DNA of 6,630 nt. It comes from Candidatus Aciduliprofundum sp. (GTDB lineage: Archaea; Thermoplasmatota; Thermoplasmata; Thermoplasmatales; Aciduliprofundaceae). The position numbers were made by a program, and so were the translations under genes. The notes beneath the pieces are model-generated. The model saw only the letters and a list, made by a program, of their open reading frames with translations, ran no database searches and was not told the DNA's origin. Below are positions 1 through 6,362 of the stretch, one piece after another. Each line of letters begins with the position of its first letter. The stretch's first letter is position 1. The stretch spans positions 1-6,630 of the forward strand of contig WAKY01000020.1 of assembly GCA_015523135.1 (NCBI GenBank). Direction: 5' to 3'.

Positions 1-864
1 GATGTTCAAGGTCTTCAGCCAGAAAAAAGGTACAAGATAACCCGCGTAGGGGTTAAGAATGTAGTCAAGCCTATATTCGTGAAGAGAGGGGATAAAACAG
101 TTACCCTTGTTACTACCATAGACATATTTGTGGATCTACCTCCATCCAAGAAGGGCTCAGACATGTCAAGGAATATAGAAGTCATATCTGAAATTGTAGA
201 GGATAGCGTTACAACTCCCTGCACAGGTATAGAGAATCTCGCAAGCAGAATAGTAAAAAAGGTAAAGGAGAAGCATGAGTATGCAACATACGCCGAAGTT
301 AATTTGAAGGCAGATTACTTCCTTGAGAGAAAAACTCCATTGGGAAGAAAAACAATAGAGAAATACGGGCTTATAGGAAGGGCAAAGATGGATGAGAATG
401 GAGTTAAGAAAATGGTTGGGGTTGAAGTTGTAGGTATGACCGCATGCCCCTGCGCCATGGAAACCGTTCGCGTAATATTAAAAGAAAAATACAATGATGA
501 ACTCCTTGACAAAATTCCTGTGCCAACACACAATCAGAGGAATTTAGCTACTGTAATGCTTGAAGTTCCAGATGGATATGAAATTGAGGCAAATGATTTG
601 ATTGAGATAATTGAAGACTCCGTTTCCTCGCCTACATACGAGATTCTAAAGCGCAGGGATGAAGGTGAAGTTGTGCTAAAAGCTCATGAGAATCCAAAGT
701 TTGTTGAGGATGTTGTAAGAGACATACTGCATAGAATTCTAAAAAAATATGAGCACCTTCCTGATGATGTTTTAATAATCGTGCGCAGTGAGAGCGAGGA
801 GAGCATACATAAGCATAACGCATTTGCTGAGAGAGTAACTACCTTGGGAGAGTTGAGAAAATGA
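1..864 (+). CDS. mptA: GTP cyclohydrolase MptA (archaeal type IV / FolE2 family), 5' end outside window
   Basis: The open frame runs from base 1 without a stop, so the gene begins upstream. Its first visible residues (DVQGLQPE...ITRVGVKNV) match the conserved N-terminus of the MptA/FolE2 family, so probably only a few residues are missing; 287 are visible. Family knowledge: MptA is an Fe(II)-dependent enzyme that converts GTP to 7,8-dihydroneopterin 2',3'-cyclic phosphate, the first step of archaeal (methano)pterin-type cofactor synthesis, in the cytoplasm. Visible motifs are DIFVDLPPSKKG.DMSRN; VGMTACPCAMETVR at 424-465, whose Cys (codon 445-447 or 451-453) is the expected metal ligand; PVPTHNQRN with the conserved His near 530; SSPTYEILKRRDE near 630-660; and IHKHNAFAE near the C-terminus. 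The stop TGA (862-864) overlaps the next ATG, so the two genes are cotranscribed and probably translationally coupled. A GTG at 79 could start a shorter frame, but the conserved residues before it argue against that. Confidence 0.93.
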   Translation, partial: DVQGLQPEKRYKITRVGVKNVVKPIFVKRGDKTVTLVTTIDIFVDLPPSKKGSDMSRNIEVISEIVEDSVTTPCTGIENLASRIVKKVKEKHEYATYAEVNLKADYFLERKTPLGRKTIEKYGLIGRAKMDENGVKKMVGVEVVGMTACPCAMETVRVILKEKYNDELLDKIPVPTHNQRNLATVMLEVPDGYEIEANDLIEIIEDSVSSPTYEILKRRDEGEVVLKAHENPKFVEDVVRDILHRILKKYEHLPDDVLIIVRSESEESIHKHNAFAERVTTLGELRK

Positions 865-1535
865 TAGGAATAATTGGTGGCAGTGGGCTCTACGAGGGAA
901 TAGAGGGAATAAAAGGCGAGGAGAAAATAATTAGGACAGATTATGGAGATGTAAAAGTTCTGAAAGGGGATAATTTTGTTTTCGTTTCAAGGCATGGAAG
1001 CCCTCCGAAGCCACCACACAAGGTGAATTACCACGCAAATATAATGGCTTTCAAAGAGTTGAATGTGAAAAATATAATATCAATAAGCACCGTTGGCTCG
1101 TTGAGAGATTCTTTAAAGCCGGGAAGTTTTATTCTTCCATCCAATCTCCTTGACTTTACAGGCAAAATATGGACCTATCATGACAATGAGCCATACCATA
1201 TGAATATGTATGAGCCCTTCTGCAAAGAATTGCGAGAAAAACTCAGCCAAAAATTAGATATCCCCATAGGAGGGACATATGCAACTATGAAAGGCCCTCA
1301 GTTTGAAACTGCGGCCGAGGCGAATATGTTGAGAATTTTAGGTGCTGATGTTGTAGGTATGACCGTTGCCCCCGAGGCAAAACTCGCTAAAGAGCTTGAA
1401 ATATGCTATCAACCAATTTGCATTGTGGTAAATTATGTTGATGAAAAAACTTCTCATGATGAGAATTTAAAGATTATGAAAGAAATGAGCAAGAAAATGG
1501 AAAAAATTGTTTCAAAAATTTTAGATTTTGTATAG
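861..1535 (+). CDS. MTAP/PNP-family nucleoside phosphorylase, probably 6-oxopurine specific
   Basis: This is a 224-residue cytoplasmic enzyme of the MTA phosphorylase / purine nucleoside phosphorylase II family, which cleaves a nucleoside with phosphate to a base and (methylthio)ribose-1-phosphate. Visible motifs: GGSGLY (6-11), SRHG (43-46) and PPHKVNYHANI (51-61) for phosphate and ribose, STVGS (76-80), MKGPQFET (143-150), GMTVAPEA (166-173) and VVNYVDE (189-195). By my alignment from memory, Glu149 and Asn191 fall where human PNP has Glu201 and Asn243, while human MTAP has Ser178 and Asp220. That suggests inosine/guanosine as substrate rather than methylthioadenosine. At 224 residues it is shorter than most MTAPs (about 255-285), mainly at the C-terminus. 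The ATG overlaps the mptA stop as ATGA, with GGGAG at 846-850 as a weak ribosome site. Purine salvage beside a GTP-consuming enzyme makes sense. Family certain, substrate inferred. Confidence 0.92.
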   Translation: MIGIIGGSGLYEGIEGIKGEEKIIRTDYGDVKVLKGDNFVFVSRHGSPPKPPHKVNYHANIMAFKELNVKNIISISTVGSLRDSLKPGSFILPSNLLDFTGKIWTYHDNEPYHMNMYEPFCKELREKLSQKLDIPIGGTYATMKGPQFETAAEANMLRILGADVVGMTVAPEAKLAKELEICYQPICIVVNYVDEKTSHDENLKIMKEMSKKMEKIVSKILDFV

Positions 1536-1540
1536 CTGCG

Positions 1541-1556
1541 AAAAAAATATTAATAA
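1541..1556 (+). promoter_or_regulatory. Archaeal TATA-like promoter for the surface protease
   Basis: An A-rich BRE-like stretch runs into AATATTAATA immediately after the phosphorylase stop codon. An archaeal start site about 25 bases further on would fall near 1573-1580, giving a very short leader before the ATG at 1587. Position and composition fit a TBP/TFB promoter that makes the big gene a separate transcription unit. The start site itself cannot be seen from sequence. Confidence 0.55.
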
Positions 1557-1576
1557 AGATTGTTATACTCCGCTCG

Positions 1577-1580
1577 GGTG
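1577..1580 (+). promoter_or_regulatory. Short Shine-Dalgarno GGTG that supports the ATG at 1587
   Basis: GGTG lies six bases before the ATG at 1587 and matches part of the archaeal GGAGGTGATC consensus. The alternative TTG at 1560 in the same frame has no comparable site and would put eight extra residues in front of a typical lysine-led signal peptide. The ATG is therefore preferred. Confidence 0.5.
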
Positions 1581-1586
1581 CACAAA

Positions 1587-4500
1587 ATGAAAAAGGCATT
1601 GATAGTTATAATGGTGATAAGTGTATTGTTGCTCAGTGGCTTTTCGGTGATACCAGCACTTGCACAGGCACATCATAACAATACCCAAAATTTCTTTAAA
1701 CCAGTAGATGAGCCGATTGCCTACAACATCCATTATTTCAACCAAGGCGATGCAAGGTTTATGATGGAGCATATAAAGAATGTGAAGACAGGAGATTTGA
1801 AAGTGGATGGACATTATACAGGTTTTAGAACGCCTTCTGAATCCACAATAGAAAGCTCTGTGGGAAATCTTATGGTGGTAAATTCTGTGTATACTCCAAG
1901 AAGTTTACCTGCCATCCTAGACTTATCCAAGGATCCAAGGTTTCCAAAAGTTGGTAATCAGGGTGCACAAGGCTCTTGTGCTGCTTGGGCTGTAACATAT
2001 TACAGTGAGGGTTGGATTCAAGCCTATACTCATAACTGGACAGATGCCCATTATGGATACAACAAAGGACATCTTATGAGTCCTGCATGGACATATAATA
2101 AAGTGAATGGAGGCACTGATAGTGGTTCTTCATTCCAAGCAAATATGATGGTACTGTATAGATTAGGTGGTGCTACAATGAACACAATGCCCTACAACGA
2201 CCACGATCCCATTTCTTGGGGAGATGAAGCTGCATGGAGAGAAGCCCCATTATATAGGATACTTGACGGATACGAGCTAAATGTAAGTGCAATTATAAAT
2301 GCAACTACAGGGACAGATAAAGCCCCCACACCCCAACAAGTTGAAAACCTAACCAATGCCATAAAGGCTGTCCTTGCAGATGGATACACAGTTAATTTTG
2401 CAATTGATGCTGACCAATATGATCCTATCTTCAACAGCGGGGGAAACTATATAATCTCATACAGCGAATATGATGCCAATGGCTCAATAAATCACGCTCA
2501 AACAATAGTTGGATGGAACGATACTATAAAAGATAACGGAGACCAGGGAGCTTTCAAAATAGTGAACTCTTGGGGAGATGGTTGGGCTAAAGGAGGTTAT
2601 TACTGGATAACATACAAGGCTATGTACAAGATATTAGCCATGGGCGCTGGATATCCCTGGGCATTTTATATGACCCCAAGACAAAACTATGAGCCAAAAT
2701 TACTTGCTACCTGGAATTTGGATCCAAATAACGCTGGAACCAGAATAACTCCTATAGATTTGGGTATAGGTTCTCCATCCAATCCAATACAGATAAAGGA
2801 ATCAATATTTGGAAACATTACCTCGTATAATGGAGGAGACCATCCATTCCCAACATTCTTAGCAGTGGATTTAACCGACTTTATGGGCAACTTCAGTTAT
2901 AACTCTTCCAATGAGTTCTTCCTCTACGCCCATAAATGGAGCAAAAGGATGATAATCACATCATTCCATATTGAATATTATCCAAATACATACATCCCTG
3001 GAGAGCCATATCAAGTTTCAGATAACTCTCCTGATGTCCCTGCCCTTCAAGATTCATCCCATAATGCCATAGTAAGAGCATATCTAAGACCAATACAAAC
3101 TTTCCATACAATAAAAATCAACTCCGATTCAGATTTCACAGCGAGCAATGGTGTGATAGGAGGTAATGGTACTAAAGATAATCCGTATATCATTGGTTGG
3201 TGGGACATAGACGCCCATGGTAGTTCATACGCAATAAGTATCACAAATACCACAGCATATTTTGTGATTGAAGGGTGCTATATACATAACACATCAAACG
3301 GCTATGGTATAGGCCTGCAAAATGTGCAGAATGGATATATGCTAAAGAACAAAATATATGACAACTATTATGGTGTATTCTTCAGTGCCTCGTACCACAA
3401 TACCCTTGCCTCAAACCAATTCTCTAAAAACACACATCCAGTTTATGTATCCTCATATCCAAATGCTCTATATTACAATCAAACAATATACTCAAACAAT
3501 ACAGTTGGTGGTAAGCCACTATATTACATTGACAACAAAGATGGATATACTTTAGCTAATGTGGATGCAGGGTATATTGGAGTATTCTACTCTACAAATG
3601 TAACACTCAGCAATGTAACCATAAATGACGTAGGTGAGTTATTCATAGAGCGCTCTTCCAATGTAGGAGTTCTCTATAGCTTGGTTAATAACTCCTACTG
3701 GGGAGTTACTATAAGATATTCCGATTCCATAAAAGTATTTGGTAATTACTTTACAAATAACATATTTAGTGTTGTTATGTATAGTGTAAAGAACAGCGTA
3801 TTAGACAATAACACCTTTGCAAATAACAGATATGGCCTAAGAGTTAGCAGCTCTTATAACAACACAATTTATCATAATAACTTCCTAAACAACAAATATC
3901 AAGCATATGATAATGGAAACAATACATGGTCTCTAGCACCACCAATCGGAGGTAATTACTGGAGCGATTACAATGGAACTGATGCAAATCATGACGGATT
4001 TGGAGATACACCCTATGTAATACCAGGTGGCTCTGCAAAAGATTATTATCCACTTATGATTGCTTGGGATGCTGTACCTCCAACGGTATCAATAAGCTCG
4101 CCCAAGAATGGAGCCATACTTGCAAGTTCTTCTATAACGGTTTACTGGAATGGTACAGATAACACGGGCATCTCTCATTATCAGATAAAAATAGACAGTG
4201 GAAGCTGGATAGATGTTGGTAATGCCACTAAATATACATTCAACAATGTTAAAGATGGACAGCACACAGCGTATGTAGAGGCATTTGATTTCTCAAATAA
4301 TAATGCAACTGCAGAAGTATCTTTTGAAGTTGACACAACCCCTCCTGCAATACAGTTTATTGCACCTGCTGAGAATTCATATGTCAACACATCCGATGTT
4401 CTAATAAAATGGACTTATACCGATGAAACCAAAGTTACATTTATGATTACAGTTGATAACAACCTTCCAATGTCTGTGGGAAGTAATACACAGTATCTAG

Positions 4501-5546
4501 CTCAAGGATTGAAGAGTGGAGCCCATCAAGTATCCCTAATGGGAATGGACGCTGCAGGAAATAGGAGAACAGTATATTTGAACTTCTCGATAGATACAAT
4601 ACCTCCAACAGTACAGTGGAATATGAGCATAGAGAGCGGAGCTTGGATAAATACAAATACCTTCACACTGAAGTGGATTGCAAGTGATAATGTGGCTGTG
4701 AACTATTCTGAGATTCAGTTAGACGGGGGCAATTGGAACAATATAGGCAATGTGAATGAGTATACTCTTACAAATTTGAGCGATGAGTTGCATAATGTTG
4801 TTCTAAGGATCTATGACCAGGCTGGCAATTACAATCAAACATCATTTAGTTTTACTGTAGATACAGTAGCTCCAACACTAAATATAACCTCACCTGAAAA
4901 CAATATGATAACAAATAGTTCTTCTATAACTGTAAAATGGGCTGGAAGTGATAACTTTGCAATAGCATACTATGAAATAAAGGTAGATGACAGCGCTTGG
5001 AAGAATGTTGGAAACTCCACTTCCTATAATTTAAATCTTCAAGATGGACAACATACCATTCATATAAGGGCAGTAGACAAGGCAGGTAATTCTAAAGAAG
5101 TTTCCATAAATGTAACTGTGGACACTCAAGCGCCTACAATAAGCATAAATTCTCCAACAAACAACTACAACACAACCAATACATACGTTGTAGTATCTTG
5201 GGATGGAAATGACAATCTTGGAATAGACCATTATGAAATAAAAATTGATAACGGAAGCTGGACAAATGTTGAAACTCAGACATCCTACAACTTCACTGGC
5301 CTAAGCGTAGGACAACACACCGTTACAGTAAAAGCCGTAGATAAAGCTGGAAATTCAAACACTGCCACCATAACATTCGAAATCAAAGAAGTAAAGCATA
5401 CTACACCGGGAATAGGAGGTATGAGTGGAATAGTCATTGGACTATCTATACTGCTGATAATAATCATAATAATAGTGATAGCAGTAGCAATGGTAAAAAA
5501 AGGTAAAAAACCCAGAGAGGAAAGAGAGAGAACTGAAAAAGAATGA
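1587..5546 (+). CDS. Secreted, membrane-anchored papain-like (C1A) cysteine peptidase with beta-helix and five Ig-like repeats
   Basis: This is a 1319-residue modular cell-surface protein, probably digesting external proteins. Residues 1-26 are a signal peptide (KK, then a hydrophobic run, then ALA). Residues 29-100 are a possible propeptide. A C1A papain-like peptidase covers about 105-360, with a complete catalytic set: oxyanion Gln125 and nucleophile Cys131 in NQGAQGSCAAWA, His303 in INHAQTIVGW, and Asn327 in IVNSWGDGW. Residues 375-500 are a beta-rich domain like the lectin-like segment that often follows archaeal C1 peptidases. Residues 506-826 are a NosD/PbH1-type right-handed beta-helix, opening with GGNGTKDNPYII and closing with GGNYWSDYNG and the calcium-loop-like DANHDGFGDTPY. 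Residues 831-1270 are five Ig-like repeats. Residues about 1279-1302 form one isoleucine-rich transmembrane helix followed by a basic and acidic cytoplasmic tail. Many N-x-S/T sequons suggest glycosylation. The ATG is chosen over the upstream TTG at 1560. The gene stands alone between its own promoter and terminator. Domain calls come from motif reading. Confidence 0.9.
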   Translation: MKKALIVIMVISVLLLSGFSVIPALAQAHHNNTQNFFKPVDEPIAYNIHYFNQGDARFMMEHIKNVKTGDLKVDGHYTGFRTPSESTIESSVGNLMVVNSVYTPRSLPAILDLSKDPRFPKVGNQGAQGSCAAWAVTYYSEGWIQAYTHNWTDAHYGYNKGHLMSPAWTYNKVNGGTDSGSSFQANMMVLYRLGGATMNTMPYNDHDPISWGDEAAWREAPLYRILDGYELNVSAIINATTGTDKAPTPQQVENLTNAIKAVLADGYTVNFAIDADQYDPIFNSGGNYIISYSEYDANGSINHAQTIVGWNDTIKDNGDQGAFKIVNSWGDGWAKGGYYWITYKAMYKILAMGAGYPWAFYMTPRQNYEPKLLATWNLDPNNAGTRITPIDLGIGSPSNPIQIKESIFGNITSYNGGDHPFPTFLAVDLTDFMGNFSYNSSNEFFLYAHKWSKRMIITSFHIEYYPNTYIPGEPYQVSDNSPDVPALQDSSHNAIVRAYLRPIQTFHTIKINSDSDFTASNGVIGGNGTKDNPYIIGWWDIDAHGSSYAISITNTTAYFVIEGCYIHNTSNGYGIGLQNVQNGYMLKNKIYDNYYGVFFSASYHNTLASNQFSKNTHPVYVSSYPNALYYNQTIYSNNTVGGKPLYYIDNKDGYTLANVDAGYIGVFYSTNVTLSNVTINDVGELFIERSSNVGVLYSLVNNSYWGVTIRYSDSIKVFGNYFTNNIFSVVMYSVKNSVLDNNTFANNRYGLRVSSSYNNTIYHNNFLNNKYQAYDNGNNTWSLAPPIGGNYWSDYNGTDANHDGFGDTPYVIPGGSAKDYYPLMIAWDAVPPTVSISSPKNGAILASSSITVYWNGTDNTGISHYQIKIDSGSWIDVGNATKYTFNNVKDGQHTAYVEAFDFSNNNATAEVSFEVDTTPPAIQFIAPAENSYVNTSDVLIKWTYTDETKVTFMITVDNNLPMSVGSNTQYLAQGLKSGAHQVSLMGMDAAGNRRTVYLNFSIDTIPPTVQWNMSIESGAWINTNTFTLKWIASDNVAVNYSEIQLDGGNWNNIGNVNEYTLTNLSDELHNVVLRIYDQAGNYNQTSFSFTVDTVAPTLNITSPENNMITNSSSITVKWAGSDNFAIAYYEIKVDDSAWKNVGNSTSYNLNLQDGQHTIHIRAVDKAGNSKEVSINVTVDTQAPTISINSPTNNYNTTNTYVVVSWDGNDNLGIDHYEIKIDNGSWTNVETQTSYNFTGLSVGQHTVTVKAVDKAGNSNTATITFEIKEVKHTTPGIGGMSGIVIGLSILLIIIIIIVIAVAMVKKGKKPREERERTEKE
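4077..5388 (+). repeat. Five tandem Ig-like (bacterial/archaeal surface) repeats within the protease gene
   Basis: Five protein-level repeats of about 88 residues begin at residues 831, 919, 1006, 1096 and 1183. Each opens with a Pro after VDT-x-(P/A) and contains V-WxGxDN, (I/K)D(S/N)GSW-(N/D)VG, a DGQH(T/x)-type turn and (A/V)DxAGN before the closing beta strand. Repeats 1, 4 and 5 are closest in sequence; repeat 2 is the most diverged (MITVDNN, GMDAAGN). They are diverged at DNA level, so this is old domain duplication rather than a recent satellite. The likely role is a rigid stalk that holds the peptidase and beta-helix away from the membrane. Confidence 0.88.
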
Positions 5547-5576
5547 ATCCCTCGAAGAAAGCAAGAAATCTTCTGA

Positions 5577-5607
5577 AGAGGAGTAATCCTCTCTTTTCTT
5601 TTTATTC
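5577..5607 (+). terminator. Hairpin plus T-rich terminator after the protease gene
   Basis: AGAGGA (5577-5582) pairs perfectly with TCCTCT (5587-5592) around a GTAA loop and is followed by a T-rich run (CTTTTCTTTTTATT). It lies 30 bases after the TGA stop. Archaeal termination depends mainly on the T tract, which also marks the separation from the tRNA promoter just downstream. Confidence 0.6.
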
Positions 5608-5608
5608 T

Positions 5609-5620
5609 AAAAATTTATTA
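5609..5620 (+). promoter_or_regulatory. TATA-like promoter of the tRNA-Pro gene
   Basis: AAAAATTTATTA is an archaeal TATA-type box preceded by TTCT. About 25 bases downstream places the start near 5640, a few bases before the mature tRNA 5' end at 5647, which is the usual arrangement for archaeal tRNA genes. Confidence 0.6.
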
Positions 5621-5646
5621 TCTTTTTTGGCATTACCGGTTTTATT

Positions 5647-5766
5647 GGGGCCGTGGGGTAGCTTGGCATCCTTCCGGCTTCGGGTGAGGAACCACCAGCG
5701 GGTTCCTTTACCTCCTGCAACCTTCCGGAAAAGCCGGAGACTCGAGTTCAAATCTCGGCGGCCCCA
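5647..5766 (+). tRNA. tRNA-Pro (anticodon CGG), with a 47-base intron
   Basis: A full cloverleaf can be drawn. The acceptor GGGGCCG (5647-5653) pairs with CGGCCCC (5759-5765), and the discriminator A is 5766. The D arm starts GGGTAGC with GG at 5665-5666. The anticodon stem CCGGC (5674-5678) pairs with GCCGG (5733-5737). The anticodon loop TTCGGG puts CGG at 5681-5683. The variable region is AGAC. The T arm TCGAG-TTCAAAT-CTCGG (5742-5758) has one G-T pair. No CCA is encoded, since CTGG follows A73. The intron (5685-5731) lies at the canonical 37/38 position, and the mature tRNA is 73 bases. The 5' half (GGGGCCGTGGGGTAGCTTGG) resembles archaeal proline tRNAs. The tRNA reads CCG codons. A shifted folding would give anticodon TCG (Arg) but leaves only three bases in the variable region, so Pro is preferred. 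Confidence 0.93.
5685..5731 (+). other. Archaeal tRNA intron with canonical bulge-helix-bulge
   Basis: The splice junctions form a textbook hBHBh' motif. The central four-pair helix is TTCG (5679-5682) with CGGA (5726-5729), including one T-G pair. The three-base bulges are GGT (5683-5685) and AAA (5730-5732), each cut after its second base. The outer helix is the anticodon stem; the inner helix is GAGG (5686-5689) with CTTC (5722-5725). The intron also holds a seven-pair hairpin, AGGAACC (5687-5693) with GGTTCCT (5701-5707), whose 5' bases compete with the inner helix. The splicing endonuclease should remove it. I see no C/D or H/ACA guide boxes. Confidence 0.88.
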
Positions 5767-6270
5767 CTGGAAGGGACACCTACGGTTTCCCTTTCCAAAC
5801 CCTTCCCTTATGGTATGGTGCCACTCCCCTGCGTAGCAGGGCGTGTTCACATCTTCCGATGCTAGTTTACTCAAAAGAAGGAAAAGGGGCTTCCTCCCAA
5901 AAGGATTTATGATAGTTGCAAGGAGGTTGATCTTCATAACATAATACAATTTTTGAGGGTAACTTGAATTCCCAGAAAAACATAAAAAAGAGTAAAGTTA
6001 CACATAGGGATCATAAGCAAGAACTTGAAAAAGGAAGAGTTTAGAAACAATAGAGAAAGAATGGGAAAAATATGTAATCACCAATAACCAAGTAATATTT
6101 GAGGGTTAGAAAGGGGATACGCCCACTTCTTGCGAATATTTCTTTTCCACTCCTCTAATTTGCTCATAATCCTATCTTCACAATCTTGTATAACTCTAGC
6201 TTCCTGCTCATCCTTTATTAATCTCTTCTATTTCATCGTTCTCTATGGTTGCAACTCACCCAATAAATAG
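5767..6270. other. Spacer of about 500 bases without an intact gene
   Basis: No frame here gives a convincing complete protein on either strand. The first part, up to about 5940, is relatively GC-rich and holds purine/pyrimidine tracts (GGAAGGGA near 5769 facing TTTCCCTTTCC near 5787) and one perfect small hairpin. The rest is AT-rich. Short, frame-broken coding-like fragments can be read: on the minus strand, 44 codons from 6212 down to a stop at 6078 (DEQEARVIQDCEDRIMSKLE onwards); on the plus strand, a fragment ending at 6109 (SLETIEKEWEKYVITNNQVI onwards). The nonamer TTTGAGGGT occurs at 5952-5960 and 6098-6106. GTAACTT (5959-5965) and AAGTTAC (5995-6001) form an inverted repeat. This may be decayed genes or a former insertion next to a tRNA; the sequence does not decide it. 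Confidence 0.5.
5827..5841. other. Perfect six-pair hairpin of unknown role
   Basis: CCCTGC (5827-5832) and GCAGGG (5836-5841) are perfectly complementary around a three-base GTA loop, in a GC-rich patch 61 bases after the tRNA. No T tract follows on the plus strand, so it is not an obvious terminator. Small palindromes like this occur at ends of IS200/IS605-type elements, but no transposase is recognisable here, so no assignment is made. Confidence 0.4.
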
Positions 6271-6283
6271 AAATTATTAAATA
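6271..6283 (+). promoter_or_regulatory. TATA-like promoter of the riboswitch-hydrogenase transcript
   Basis: AAATTATTAAATA is an AT-only box preceded by ATAG. Transcription about 25 bases downstream would start near 6298-6306, just ahead of the fluoride aptamer at 6310. This is the right distance for a leader that begins with the riboswitch. The exact start matters because it decides whether the upstream CACCC at 6298-6302 is in the RNA. Confidence 0.55.
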
Positions 6284-6309
6284 CCATACCCTAAATTCAC
6301 CCCTGCTTC

Positions 6310-6353
6310 GGGTGATGGCGTCCACCCAAAAGTGCCGCAAGGCTGATGACGCC
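6310..6353 (+). promoter_or_regulatory. Fluoride riboswitch (crcB motif) aptamer
   Basis: The aptamer matches the fluoride riboswitch core in sequence and fold. P1 is GGGTG (6310-6314) with CACCC (6323-6327). The P1 loop ATGGCGTC (6315-6322) carries the conserved ATG of GxGATGG. An AAAA linker leads to GCC (6334-6336) and GGC (6341-6343) around a GCAA loop. CTGATG (6343-6348) is the second conserved block. The pseudoknot pairs GGCGTC (6317-6322) with GACGCC (6348-6353), six perfect pairs. The same layout occurs in the Thermotoga petrophila fluoride aptamer (GGGCGATGAGGCC...CTGATGGCCTC), where phosphates of the two conserved blocks hold Mg ions around the fluoride. It lies 22 bases before a hydrogenase gene and should control it in cis, normally switching expression on with fluoride. 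Confidence 0.9.
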
Positions 6354-6362
6354 TTTTCGCAT

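Noticed and set aside
1560..1586. TTG at 1560 as the protease start
   Set aside because: The in-frame ATG at 1587 has a GGTG at the right distance and starts a standard KK-led signal peptide. The TTG would lie too close to the TATA-like box to be in the transcript.
3358..3555. Plus-strand 65-codon frame inside the protease gene
   Set aside because: It is an out-of-frame shadow of the beta-helix segment with no ribosome site and a Thr/Ile-rich composition caused by the codons of the real frame.
4077..5388. Ig-like repeats as a DNA-level tandem array or CRISPR
   Set aside because: The periodicity of about 264 bases is a protein-domain repeat with strongly diverged codons. There are no short identical repeats with unique spacers.
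5671..5690. tRNA read as Arg(TCG) with a four-pair D stem GGGT/ATCC
   Set aside because: It shortens the variable region to three bases and moves the intron off the 37/38 position. The Pro(CGG) fold has a perfect anticodon stem and a canonical bulge-helix-bulge.
5543..5836. Plus-strand open frame of 97 codons starting at the protease stop
   Set aside because: It runs through the terminator hairpin, tRNA promoter and the whole tRNA-Pro gene, and its composition is Arg/Pro/Ser-rich as expected from reading tRNA sequence.
5921..5933. AGGAGGTTGATC as a ribosome binding site for a small gene
   Set aside because: It resembles a strong Shine-Dalgarno, but no ATG, GTG or TTG at a proper distance opens more than a few codons before a stop.
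5602..5949. Minus-strand open frame of 115 codons
   Set aside because: More than half of it is the antisense of the tRNA and its intron. Only its first part lies in free spacer, and I recognise no family there; it is kept only as a weak finding.
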